Below are positions 24,876 to 33,289 of a stretch of DNA of 64,000 nt, piece by piece. The first letter of the stretch is position 1. The number at the start of each line of letters is the position of its first letter. Source of the stretch: Bacteroidales bacterium (lineage in GTDB: Bacteria; Bacteroidota; Bacteroidia; Bacteroidales; UBA4417); assembly GCA_016707705.1 (NCBI GenBank), contig JADJHD010000023.1, forward strand, positions 33,041 to 97,040, read 5' to 3'. A program made the translations under genes and the position numbers. The notes below the pieces were generated by a model. That model made no database searches and was not told the DNA's origin. It saw only the letters and a program-made list of their open reading frames with translations.

Positions 24876-25742
24876 ATGCAAGATTCCCCAACTGTTTCCA
24901 TCATCATTCCTGCCTATAATGAAGAACCCGGACTGGGCCCTCTGCTTGAAAAAATGCAGAAGGAGGGCTATTGCTCCAGGTATGAGGTGATAGTAGTTAA
25001 TGATGGTTCAACGGATAAAACGGCTGAAGTAGCGAAGAGATACCCAGTCAGGGTCCTCAACCACGAAGTAAATAAAGGCTACGGCGCTTCACTGAAAACC
25101 GGAGTCAGAAAGTCCAATGGTTCGCTTATCCTAATGCTCGACAGCGATGGACAGCATGACCCTTCCTATCTCGATAAGGCAATTGAACTCCTGTCAGAAT
25201 ACGACATGGTTATCGGAGAACGGGGAGTTGATTCCTTTCAGGTCAGAAACCGCAAAGGCGGGAAGAAACTGATACGCATGGTTGGAGAATATCTGGTTGA
25301 GCAAAAGCTACCTGATTACAATTCAGGCTTCAGGGGTTTTCACAAAAGCATTCTTTTACCGATGCTTCATCTGATGCCAAATGGTTTCAGCTTCTCAACA
25401 ACCAGCACTCTGGCTTTCCTCAAGGAGGGCTATTCCATCGGCACCTTCCCTATCAAGGTTGAAGAACGCAAAGGCAGGGCCAGCAATATTAAATTCTTCC
25501 GCGATGGGACCAAGACTCTTTTGCTCCTCTTTCGCATTATCATGCTGTTCAACCCACTTAAGGTATTTTTTCCCGGCAGCCTGATATTTACTTTAGCCGG
25601 ACTTTCCTGGGGTATTCATGGCTTCATTGTTTTCCAGCGCTTTTCAAACTCTGCAATCATACTGGTAACACTGGGCATGCTGCTGTTCTTCTTCGGACTG
25701 CTCGCTGATCAGATTGCACTGCTAAACCGGAAGAAAAATTGA
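24876..25742 (+). CDS. Family 2 glycosyltransferase, polyprenyl-phosphate sugar synthase type (DPM1/GtrB-like)
   Basis: The 288-residue protein has a GT-A domain with 'VSIIIPAYNEEPGL', 'VIVVNDGSTDKTAEVA' and 'LILMLDSDGQHDPSYL', where DSD is the metal-binding DxD. 'YNSGFRGFHK' is the acceptor-loop signature of dolichyl- and undecaprenyl-phosphate glycosyltransferases. Two C-terminal hydrophobic helices (about 222-250 and 255-282) anchor it. It should make a polyprenyl-phosphate sugar on the cytoplasmic side as donor for GT-C enzymes such as those encoded at 23129, 36075 and 38149. Its stop overlaps the next start (TTGA). Confidence 0.88.
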   Translation: MQDSPTVSIIIPAYNEEPGLGPLLEKMQKEGYCSRYEVIVVNDGSTDKTAEVAKRYPVRVLNHEVNKGYGASLKTGVRKSNGSLILMLDSDGQHDPSYLDKAIELLSEYDMVIGERGVDSFQVRNRKGGKKLIRMVGEYLVEQKLPDYNSGFRGFHKSILLPMLHLMPNGFSFSTTSTLAFLKEGYSIGTFPIKVEERKGRASNIKFFRDGTKTLLLLFRIIMLFNPLKVFFPGSLIFTLAGLSWGIHGFIVFQRFSNSAIILVTLGMLLFFFGLLADQIALLNRKKN

Positions 25743-26470
25743 TTTCCCCTGAACCATACAGGCAAAAGTGGACTGATGCTGATGTTGAAGCACATTGGGA
25801 TCAGGCAGCCCCTATTTATATTAAGGAAAACGACAAGGTAAAAGCTGCTCACGACCAGCGCTTTTTATTCAGTCTGCGCCATCTCGACCTCTACTGCAAT
25901 GCCAAGGTTTTGAATGTCAGCAGTCGTGATGGTGAGGCAAGTGAATACATCAATTGCCATGAGCCAAGTGTGGATGTTACCAATGCTGAAATCTCCTCAA
26001 AACTGATGGAAGTTGCAGCTCAGGCAAGACCTTCACTCAAGCAGCTCAAGATCGATTCTTATTCCAAACTGCCTTTTGAGGACGAACAGTTCGACAGGGT
26101 GCTTTCCCTTGAAACACTTGAACATGTAGAAAACCCCATTGCATTCCTGCAGGAACTGCACAGGGTTTCCATCCCGGATGCTAGGCTGGTGCTGAGTTGT
26201 CCGCCCGCAACCTCCGAAATCCCCTACAGAGTGTTTACCTTCCTTTTTGGTGGACATGGCGAAGGACCGCATAAATTCCCACCCTCCCGACAGGTAAAGG
26301 AGTGGCTCAAACTCACCGGCTGGGAGCTGATTCATCATGAAGGCACGGTGCTTATTCCGGTTGGACCCTCATGGCTTGTAAATTTCGGCGAACGGATGAT
26401 CGGCAAAATGCAGGGAACTTTTATTTCAGAATTGGGTATACGACAGTTTTATGTCTGCAAAAAGTATTGA
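25739..26470 (+). CDS. Class I SAM-dependent methyltransferase
   Basis: The 243-residue protein has a Methyltransf_11-like core: a weak motif I region ('AKVLNVSSRDGEASEYI', with NVSSRDG instead of GxGxG), then 'KLPFEDEQFDRVLSLETLEHVENP' and 'LHRVSIPDARLVLSCP', which are typical post-motif sequences. The only suitable start is TTG at 25739, overlapping the previous stop (TTGA), which suggests reinitiation by the same ribosome. The degenerate motif I is odd; it may bind SAM differently or be weakened. Its place between a GT2 and an FrhB-like gene suggests methylation of a sugar or lipid intermediate, but no substrate can be read. Confidence 0.75.
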   Translation: MISPEPYRQKWTDADVEAHWDQAAPIYIKENDKVKAAHDQRFLFSLRHLDLYCNAKVLNVSSRDGEASEYINCHEPSVDVTNAEISSKLMEVAAQARPSLKQLKIDSYSKLPFEDEQFDRVLSLETLEHVENPIAFLQELHRVSIPDARLVLSCPPATSEIPYRVFTFLFGGHGEGPHKFPPSRQVKEWLKLTGWELIHHEGTVLIPVGPSWLVNFGERMIGKMQGTFISELGIRQFYVCKKY

Positions 26471-27779
26471 TTCACTAAGGAAGATCATCTCCCATAATCT
26501 CTGCAACCGCTGCGGCAGTTGTGTTGGATTATCGGGTGGAAGCATTGCCTTTCGTGATAAAACCGGCGCCTACCTCCCTGAAATACTGAATGAACCCAAT
26601 GAGGAACTTGCCGCTCAGATTCTGGAAGCCTGTCCGGGAAAGGATTTCAACTTCAAATCCTACCGGGAAAGCATCTACACCAATAATCCATCCTTCCATG
26701 TCTATACCGGCCCCTTTGAGAGGATTGGTATAGGCTACGCAACCGATGAATCCATTCGCCGAACCGGTGCCAGCGGGGGAATACTCTCCGCAATCCTGAT
26801 CTGGCTGCTGGAAAACAAGAAAATTGAAGGTGCAGTGGTAACCAGGATGTCTGAAACCGAGCCATGGCTAACAGAACCTTTTATTGCCAAAACTCGTGAG
26901 GAAATACTGGAAGCATCTCAAAGCAAATACATTATCACTTCAGTGAATGAGATTCTTCCGGAGATGCAGTCATTCAACGGAAAACTGGCGTATGTCGGAC
27001 TTCCCGGGCAAATTCAGTCCATCAGGAAGCTGCAGGCAATGAAGCATCCTTCGGTTCAAAATATCGCTTACATTTTTGGTCCGTTCTACGGAAATACACT
27101 CCATTTCTCTTCCGTGAACAGTTTCCTGAAATCCTATGGAGAGAAGGATCACACTCAGATAAAGAAGCTGTACTTCCGATACGGTGAATGGCCGGGAAAT
27201 ATGAGGGTTGAACTCAAATCGGGAAGGGTAATCGAACTTCCAAAGTTCCATGCCAACTACCTGATTCCTTTTCATATACTGAAGAACAGTCTTTTGTGCA
27301 GCGATTTAAGCAACGAATTCACGGATATTTCCGGTGGCGACGCCTGGGCACCACAGTATGAAGAAAGAGGCAAGGGATTTTCAATGATAATTGCCCGCTC
27401 GGCAGCTGGAACTGAAATCCTGAATCAAATGATAGCTGATGGCTCGGTTTTCATGCAGGATATTGATGTGGACGAAGCGATCACCATGCACTCTCACGGA
27501 TATGACCTGAAAAAGCGTGGAACCTTTATCAGGATCAGGTTCAGGAAGATGCTGAGACTCCCCATTCCAGATTATGGATACAAAATTGAAGGTTTTTCTT
27601 TCAGCAGATACCTTATGGAGTTGGTGCTGCTTTCTTTATTTATACTTTTAGGAACTCGTCCGGCCCGATTTATCGTAGAACTAATACCACCATCAACCAT
27701 AGGCAAGCTTTTTGAAAAGACCAGGAAAGCCTGGAAGAAATCCACCTACAAGATCAAACGAAACCAGCTAACTCTATGA
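26451..27779 (+). CDS. FrhB-like (coenzyme F420 hydrogenase/dehydrogenase beta-subunit family) Fe-S protein of a glycan locus
   Basis: The 442-residue protein begins with a small Fe-S segment (Cys18, Cys21, Cys24 in 'CNRCGSC' and Cys61 in 'EACPG'). The FrhB N- and C-terminal domains follow: 'GYATDESIRRTGASGGILSAI', 'QSKYIITSV', 'AYVGLPGQIQSIRKLQ' and 'SNEFTDISGGDAWAP'. True FrhB proteins reduce F420 or flavins. Members in Bacteroidota polysaccharide clusters are thought to be flavoenzymes acting on sugars, often beside pyruvyltransferases, and none is present here. A hydrophobic stretch and a basic tail near the C-terminus suggest membrane association. It overlaps the methyltransferase by 20 nt and the flippase by 4 nt, so all four genes form one tight operon. 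Confidence 0.78.
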   Translation: MSAKSIDSLRKIISHNLCNRCGSCVGLSGGSIAFRDKTGAYLPEILNEPNEELAAQILEACPGKDFNFKSYRESIYTNNPSFHVYTGPFERIGIGYATDESIRRTGASGGILSAILIWLLENKKIEGAVVTRMSETEPWLTEPFIAKTREEILEASQSKYIITSVNEILPEMQSFNGKLAYVGLPGQIQSIRKLQAMKHPSVQNIAYIFGPFYGNTLHFSSVNSFLKSYGEKDHTQIKKLYFRYGEWPGNMRVELKSGRVIELPKFHANYLIPFHILKNSLLCSDLSNEFTDISGGDAWAPQYEERGKGFSMIIARSAAGTEILNQMIADGSVFMQDIDVDEAITMHSHGYDLKKRGTFIRIRFRKMLRLPIPDYGYKIEGFSFSRYLMELVLLSLFILLGTRPARFIVELIPPSTIGKLFEKTRKAWKKSTYKIKRNQLTL

Positions 27780-28804
27780 ACAAGAAGAACTTCTCCTTGC
27801 TGGTCAAGATCCTGGTGAGCCTTGCCATCCTCTATTTCTTGTTCTACAGGTTTGGATTCAGTTTCGAAAGTTTCCAGAAAACCTTTGCCAACATAGACTA
27901 CACAGTCTATTTCCTCTCCTTCTTCGGAGTCATTATAGTATTGGGAATCAAGAGCCTCCGCTGGCAGATGCTGGTTAAAAATGAAGGCTACGACTATAAG
28001 CCCTACCGTGCTTTTGGTGCCTATATGTCGAGCGATGCCATTGGTATCGTTACTCCGGGAAGAATTGGTGAAATTGCCAGACTCTATTATGTAAGGCAGG
28101 AGACTCCGATTCCATTTTTCGAGGCTTTTAAAACACTGGTTGCCGACCGCGTTTTCGATTTCACCATGCTTGGCTGGTTCGGATTATCCGGAATGACTTA
28201 CTATTTTAAAACACTGGGCGATATTCCGGGTATAGCTTATGTGGTGATTGTCCTGGTACTATTACTGCTCGCCTACTGGATTGGTTTATCAATTCTGGGA
28301 TGGATGTCACGTCAGCATATGGCTTTGCGCTGGCAATTGCCCCTTTTTCTTTATGAATGCCTGAAGTCGGTGATTGGTCCCAGGTCATTGCAGATGTGGG
28401 GACTTACCTTATTAGCATACTTTGGCTATTTCTACTTTTCATGGCTCATTATGCACTCACTGGGAGTAAAACCGGGATTGGTAGATGTTGCGTTTATCAT
28501 GAGCATTATGAGCCTTTCCACCATCATTCCCATATCGGTGGCTGGTTTTGGCACCCGTGAAGCCACTCTGGTTCTGCTTTTCTCCGTGTATTCATTGCCT
28601 TCCGAAACAGCAGTAACATTCTCATTGCTGCATTTCACGGCCTTCTTCCTCTGGGGTGGAATTATAGGATTGTTTTATTGGATGAGTATGCCCATATCAC
28701 TAAAGCAGGTTAAGGAAGATTCCATTCATATTTTTGAACTGGTAAAAGTGAGGAAATCTGATTCCTCTAAGGAGCACAAACCGTCAGAGCCAAATCAGGA
28801 TTGA
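27776..28804 (+). CDS. LPG_synthase_TM/UPF0104 family membrane protein (flippase-like)
   Basis: The 342-residue protein has about eight transmembrane helices. It contains the family landmarks 'GIKSLRWQMLVKNEG', 'SDAIGIVTPGRIGEIARLYYVR' and 'SVAGFGTREATLVLLF'. This family includes the membrane half of lysylphosphatidylglycerol synthase and AglD-like proteins, and members in glycan loci are often suggested to move lipid-linked intermediates across the membrane. There is no aminoacyl-transferase domain, so it is not MprF. It starts inside the FrhB-like stop (ATGA) and ends 10 nt inside the converging GT4 gene, so no terminator separates the two. Confidence 0.82.
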   Translation: MNKKNFSLLVKILVSLAILYFLFYRFGFSFESFQKTFANIDYTVYFLSFFGVIIVLGIKSLRWQMLVKNEGYDYKPYRAFGAYMSSDAIGIVTPGRIGEIARLYYVRQETPIPFFEAFKTLVADRVFDFTMLGWFGLSGMTYYFKTLGDIPGIAYVVIVLVLLLLAYWIGLSILGWMSRQHMALRWQLPLFLYECLKSVIGPRSLQMWGLTLLAYFGYFYFSWLIMHSLGVKPGLVDVAFIMSIMSLSTIIPISVAGFGTREATLVLLFSVYSLPSETAVTFSLLHFTAFFLWGGIIGLFYWMSMPISLKQVKEDSIHIFELVKVRKSDSSKEHKPSEPNQD

Positions 28805-30009
28805 TTTAGGATGCCAGTATAAAAAGCGAGCATCTTTTCACCCAAATTTTTATCATCATAAGAAGATAGTGCCAGTTTGCGGGCATATCTGCCTATTCCC
28901 CTGCCAATCTCTTCTGATTCAATGCATTTCTGGACTTTCTTAAGGAACTCTTCAGCTGTATCTGCTATTAAAATATTCAGGTCATCCTGGCAAGGAATAC
29001 CTTCAGCTCCCACTCTTGTAGAAATTACGGTCTTCCCCATTGCCATAGCTTCAATAATCTTAATTCTGATACCTCCGCCCGACAGCAGGGGAACAATCAA
29101 AATCGCCTTATCTGACTGATATTGCTTGGCATCTGCAACTTCACCATCAACAATAACCCCATCCAGCTTCATTTCCTTAACCCATTCAGGCATTTTCTTT
29201 CCGGCAAGGTGCAGGGTAAATTCAGGGAAACGGTATTTGATAACAGGAAAAACATCTTCCAGGAACCAGCGGATTCCCTGCTGATTAGGGATCCAGTCCA
29301 TGGAACCCAAATGATAGAATGTTGGATAATTCACATATTGCTTCTCCGGCTCGGAATTCTCCAACTTAGTAAAATCAACTCCTGCAGGAATGGAAGTATT
29401 GGGCTTCCCGGGAGCTATTTCCCTGAAGACTTTGGAATCCTGATCTGAGATAGCCATGATTCCATCAACTTTTCCGGCAATTTCCCTTTCAAATTGAGTG
29501 AGTCTGTTATTGGCAATTTTCAGATACCATGTTTTGTATGGATCTATTTCATTGGCAATTATACTGTTCCAAAGCAGATGCTCAACATTTTGTGCACGCA
29601 GTACTACCCTGGCTGATGAGTATTTTCTGATGGTATTCAGGTAAACGCCCATATACAAATGCTCCAGCTGAATCACATCATACTGTTCTTCCTGCAGCAA
29701 CTGACTGAGCCTCAAAGCATACTTCGCTGAATAATAACGTTCAGAAAAATAGGAACGGGAGGAAAGCAGGTTTATAATCGCTGGGATTGCCTTTATCCTT
29801 GTATCGACTTTTACAAATTCAAACTTCGTTTTCTCCCTGAATTCTGCCGGAATAGTCTCAGCCTTCACCCAGCTTTTGGGAGTATTGATTGCCAAAATTT
29901 TTACATCTGCACCCTGACTAAGCAATGCCAGCGAGGAATGATAAATGGAATAAGCCCCTCCGTCATGCATTGGGAAAGGCATCTTGTAATACAGCTGCAA
30001 AACCTTCAT
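28795..30009 (-). CDS. Family 4 glycosyltransferase
   Basis: The 404-residue protein has a GT-B fold. The N-terminal half starts 'MKVLQLYYKMPFPMHDGGAYSIYHS' with the acceptor-side Gly-Gly. The C-terminal half contains the nucleotide-sugar motif 'PLLSGGGIRIKIIEAMAMGKTVIST' (ExxxxxxE type) and 'VGAEGIPC'. It is a retaining glycosyltransferase acting in the cytoplasm on a lipid-linked glycan. It is the last gene of the minus-strand operon 33042-28795, 29 nt after the GT2. Its 3' end overlaps the plus-strand flippase gene by 10 nt. Confidence 0.88.
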   Translation of the reverse strand: MKVLQLYYKMPFPMHDGGAYSIYHSSLALLSQGADVKILAINTPKSWVKAETIPAEFREKTKFEFVKVDTRIKAIPAIINLLSSRSYFSERYYSAKYALRLSQLLQEEQYDVIQLEHLYMGVYLNTIRKYSSARVVLRAQNVEHLLWNSIIANEIDPYKTWYLKIANNRLTQFEREIAGKVDGIMAISDQDSKVFREIAPGKPNTSIPAGVDFTKLENSEPEKQYVNYPTFYHLGSMDWIPNQQGIRWFLEDVFPVIKYRFPEFTLHLAGKKMPEWVKEMKLDGVIVDGEVADAKQYQSDKAILIVPLLSGGGIRIKIIEAMAMGKTVISTRVGAEGIPCQDDLNILIADTAEEFLKKVQKCIESEEIGRGIGRYARKLALSSYDDKNLGEKMLAFYTGILNQS

Positions 30010-30038
30010 ATACTATCCCTTATAATACAAACTACCTT

Positions 30039-31142
30039 TTAAACCTTCAGCTTTTCCCAACCCGTAGATCTCTGATGCATAAAAAGAAATTTAAAAAGCA
30101 TCCTGACAAAATGATGATTTATTCGCAGAAAAAGTAGGATAAAATTACGACTTTTCCTGAAAGCCATCAGAGGAATAATAAGGCCAGCAAGCAATAGAAG
30201 CGACTTGAGACCCTGATATTCAAAAAGCAAGGAAAAGAACCCCACGGTGACCATCAGCACACTAAAAGGAAGAATCAACTTGGCATATTTAAAAAGGAGA
30301 AATCGAAGCATATCCAACAAATTCATGCTGCCTATCAGCTTTCGTTGCTCCAGAAGGAAAAGCAGCAATCCTCGGGCAAGGCGCTCAATTCGTTCCCGTT
30401 TATAATAAGAATTGAAATTTAAATCATAGATAACGGCATCCCTTTCCTGAATAAGCCTTTTACCCTGAACCAGCGTAGAAACAACTACAAACAAGTCTTC
30501 AAACAGAATATTGGTTGGGAAAGGTCGGAAGAACTCTCTTCTTTGCGCATACAAAGCCCCGAAAACATTAAGCGAGGAGCCGTACTTACTGTCATTCAGC
30601 GCCACTGCGTTCAGAAAGCTTCTCAGAAGTGAAAACCTGCCCTTTTCATCCGGATCCAGCAGGGTAGCAACAACTGTCCCGATAGTTGGATCACTGAAAT
30701 TCCTCAGCAACATCCTCACCGATCCAGCCTTCATTTGCTGTCGGCAATCGGAAAAAACCACAATTTCATTGGAGGCCTGTTTCATCGCGTTGTTCACGGA
30801 TTCAATCTTCGAAACTTGTCCGGGGTAAACCAGTCGTCTAATTTTATCCTCATTGCCAATTTCATCCAGAATTTTCAAGGTATCGTCAGTGGCTCCTGAA
30901 ACCACCAATATGATTTCAGAACCTTCAATCCATTCTCCTTCCCTGAGAAATGATCCAACCTTCTCCTTCAGGTATTTATCTTCCTTGTATCCCGCAATAA
31001 TTATACTAACCGGCTGCATAAAACTCTCTGAAGACTTCACCGGCTTAGGATACACGCTTGCAGCTACCCAGCTGAAAATAGGGTATGCCACCAGTAAAAT
31101 CAGGGGTATTAATCCAAGCAGAATAATTAAGTATAGAATCAT
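30039..31142 (-). CDS. Membrane-bound family 2 glycosyltransferase
   Basis: The 367-residue protein has an N-terminal helix (MILYLIILLGLIPLILLVAY). The GT-A domain shows 'VSIIIAGYKEDKYLKEKV', 'IILVVSGATDDTLKIL', 'EIVVFSDCRQQM' (SDCR in place of the usual DxD) and 'ILFEDLFVVVSTLVQGKR' (ED catalytic region). 'ERIERLARGLLLFL' fills the place of the QxxRW motif. Two or three C-terminal helices are present. This layout is that of processive or long-chain GT2 enzymes like hyaluronan or chitin synthases and their relatives, but the altered DxD and QxxRW make the subgroup uncertain. It overlaps the deacetylase by 4 nt. Confidence 0.82.
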   Translation of the reverse strand: MILYLIILLGLIPLILLVAYPIFSWVAASVYPKPVKSSESFMQPVSIIIAGYKEDKYLKEKVGSFLREGEWIEGSEIILVVSGATDDTLKILDEIGNEDKIRRLVYPGQVSKIESVNNAMKQASNEIVVFSDCRQQMKAGSVRMLLRNFSDPTIGTVVATLLDPDEKGRFSLLRSFLNAVALNDSKYGSSLNVFGALYAQRREFFRPFPTNILFEDLFVVVSTLVQGKRLIQERDAVIYDLNFNSYYKRERIERLARGLLLFLLEQRKLIGSMNLLDMLRFLLFKYAKLILPFSVLMVTVGFFSLLFEYQGLKSLLLLAGLIIPLMAFRKSRNFILLFLRINHHFVRMLFKFLFMHQRSTGWEKLKV

Positions 31143-31942
31143 GCTTTATTCTTGACTCGTGAATATTTTAACTTTCGAATAGTATCTAAAACTCGTTGCT
31201 CCCCTGAGATGCCAATCCATTTTCGTAAAGGGTTAAGTATCATATAGAAAAGTTGCATCGACTTATGAGAAAATGAATCCGGATTCAGCAAGTACCCGAA
31301 ACTTTCAGTCGACGTTCCAGCTTTGATTGTCCAGCGGTTGAACAGGAAACCTCCTTTCTTAACAGGATTTATCTGTTTTCTGGTAGTAAATACTGCTTTA
31401 TAGCCACATTCGGAACAAAGCTTGTAAATCCTTGAATCTCCCGATCCATATGGCAGGGCGAAGAAATCAACCGGCTTCTGAATGATTTTCTGAAGATATT
31501 CCCTTGAAATAAGCAGCTCTTTCCTGATTTCATCATCTTTTAAAGTCCTCAAATCCCGGTGGGTAAGTCCATGTGATCCGATTTCAATCAATTTATTTTC
31601 AGATAATTCAACCAACTTCTCAACCTCAAGTTTTCCATTGTTGAGATTACCGGTCGAAATGAAAAAAGTAGCAGGAATATTGAATTTCTTGAGAATAGGG
31701 AAAACAATATCATAATCAGAGGCATTGCCATCATCGAAAGTGAGTGTCACTGAATATTCGCTTTCAACTTTGCCCTGGAATAAATTTTCAAGACTAACTA
31801 TCTCAATATTCCTTTCCAGAATAGCCCGAATCTGATTCTCAAAATCGGACTCTGAAACTGAATACTGATCTGCAAGGGATTGATTTACCGAATCATTCTC
31901 CCTAAAGATTTTATGGTAGGTCAAAATCAGGTTCTTTTTCAT
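31139..31942 (-). CDS. NodB-type polysaccharide deacetylase (CE4)
   Basis: The 267-residue protein contains the NodB motifs 'TLTFDDGNASDY' (TFDDG at 68-72, catalytic Asp and metal Asp), 'EIGSHGLTHRDL' (His124 and His128 metal ligands) and 'FFALPYGSGDSRI'. There is no signal peptide, so it probably acts on a lipid-linked or nucleotide-linked N-acetylated sugar at the cytoplasmic face, or is exported by an unseen route. It overlaps both neighbours by 4 nt and belongs to the radical SAM - deacetylase - GT2 - GT4 operon. Deacetylation may prepare an amino sugar for further modification. Confidence 0.9.
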   Translation of the reverse strand: MKKNLILTYHKIFRENDSVNQSLADQYSVSESDFENQIRAILERNIEIVSLENLFQGKVESEYSVTLTFDDGNASDYDIVFPILKKFNIPATFFISTGNLNNGKLEVEKLVELSENKLIEIGSHGLTHRDLRTLKDDEIRKELLISREYLQKIIQKPVDFFALPYGSGDSRIYKLCSECGYKAVFTTRKQINPVKKGGFLFNRWTIKAGTSTESFGYLLNPDSFSHKSMQLFYMILNPLRKWIGISGEQRVLDTIRKLKYSRVKNKA

Positions 31943-33042
31943 CTCCTCAGCTTTTCATGAAAAACGGGATCAAAATGTCTGGTAATCACATCACCACCCC
32001 GATCCATAGGCATGCAATCGGAACAACCTTCAAACTCCGGATTCCGACTATTCACCGTTTTGCGCAATCGCTGATATAAATTGCTGTTCCAGATTTCCTT
32101 CCGGAAGTCTTGCCGGATCAGATTACCCATCTTCTCTTTCTCCCATGCATCGCAGCAATACGCAACCTCTCCATCAGGCGTGATTCCAATCTCATGAACC
32201 GGGAAATAGCAGTCCTTCCGGTTATAAGGGGCGTCCATGGGTCTTGGGACATCTATCCGGATATTATATTCTCTGGCCTTTTCAATTGCAATATGAATAT
32301 ACTTTTCTGCCAGTTCCCGGTGGAAGTAGAGCGACTCCTGCTCATCCATAAAGGAATGGACATATACATCCATCACCCTCACTTTTTCTACTCCAAGTTC
32401 ATGCATCAAATCCATAAATGCAGGCAACTCCTCAATATTGCTGCGCAAGGCTACAAAATTGAAGGTGAGGATCGGGTATCGCAGCTTTTCTGATTTTTTG
32501 ATCTCATTTATCTTCCTGAGGTTTTCCAAAAGCTTCCCGAAATTCAATCCTTTCCTGATTTTCTCAGCAGTTTCAGGATTCGCGCCATCCAGCGAAATTC
32601 CAAGAATCATCACCCTGCATCTGAATAACAAATCAATGGTCTCATCATCGAGGTAGCTTCCATTGGTGTTCAGAATGATATCCAGGTTCCATTTGGAACA
32701 TTCTTCCAGTATTTCTTTAAACCGGCTATGGGTGAAATGCTCTGTCGCTGAGCCAAATTTTATATAGGTAAGTGACGGAAATAACTGCCCGGAAATCGTC
32801 CTGAAATCTTCCATGCTAATCTCCTTCTGCTTCTCCCAGCTTAACCTACTGCAGTAAACACATTTGAAATTGCAGGATGCAGACGCAATCATATCAACCC
32901 CTATCGGATTGGATATCAGATAACTGCGACCCAGGAAGCGCTCAATACTATTCAAATAAAAATTCAGCACCTTTTTCAGGTTGCCTTTTCGATAAAAGGT
33001 CAGGGTTCTGAATAAAATATCAATTACAATATACCGGATCAT
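31939..33042 (-). CDS. Radical SAM/SPASM-domain protein of a glycan operon
   Basis: The 367-residue protein has the radical SAM signature CxxxCxxC (Cys57, Cys61, Cys64 in 'ASCNFKCVYC'). 'TNGSYLDDETIDLL' and 'MILGISLDGANPETAEKIR' follow, both typical of the core barrel. A SPASM-like C-terminal region has cysteines in 'RKDCYFPVHEIGITPDGEVAYCCDAW' and 'GCSDCMP', which can hold auxiliary Fe-S clusters. SPASM enzymes modify peptides or carry out dehydrogenations of sugars and alcohols. Here it heads an operon with a deacetylase and two glycosyltransferases, so a sugar substrate is likely but unproven. The amphipathic N-terminus is unusual for the family and could associate with the membrane. The start fits a promoter at 33096-33126. 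Confidence 0.85.
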   Translation of the reverse strand: MIRYIVIDILFRTLTFYRKGNLKKVLNFYLNSIERFLGRSYLISNPIGVDMIASASCNFKCVYCSRLSWEKQKEISMEDFRTISGQLFPSLTYIKFGSATEHFTHSRFKEILEECSKWNLDIILNTNGSYLDDETIDLLFRCRVMILGISLDGANPETAEKIRKGLNFGKLLENLRKINEIKKSEKLRYPILTFNFVALRSNIEELPAFMDLMHELGVEKVRVMDVYVHSFMDEQESLYFHRELAEKYIHIAIEKAREYNIRIDVPRPMDAPYNRKDCYFPVHEIGITPDGEVAYCCDAWEKEKMGNLIRQDFRKEIWNSNLYQRLRKTVNSRNPEFEGCSDCMPMDRGGDVITRHFDPVFHEKLRR

Positions 33043-33095
33043 GGAAATATCGAAATCAGGAATCGCCTGGTCGTATCGAGCTAAAATGCCTTATC

Positions 33096-33126
33096 CAAAT
33101 ATACGATTTCAAAGGCGGCGGGACAA
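33096..33126 (-). promoter_or_regulatory. Promoter of the radical SAM-deacetylase-GT operon
   Basis: Read on the minus strand, TTG (33126-33124), 20 nt, then TATATTTG (33103-33096). This is a full match to the Bacteroidota TTG-N20-TAnnTTTG architecture. It gives a leader of about 50 nt before the ATG at 33042. Confidence 0.7.
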
Positions 33127-33225
33127 CTAAATACGAGTTTTCTGTCCCTTTTTTCAAAAGAAATTTCAATCCTGATAAGTATTCAAACTGTTCAGAACTT
33201 GGCAGCTTGCAGTTTTCAAATGGGA

Positions 33226-33256
33226 TTGTAAAAGGAATTTCTTTCTTTTACCTTTG
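33226..33256 (+). promoter_or_regulatory. Promoter of the MBOAT operon
   Basis: TTG (33226-33228), 20 nt, then TACCTTTG (33249-33256), again the full consensus. Transcription should start near 33260, about 30 nt before the ATG at 33290. It is divergent from the minus-strand promoter at 33096-33126. Confidence 0.7.
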
Positions 33257-33289
33257 TCAAACCTAGAAACCGATCATAATTGACCCGTA

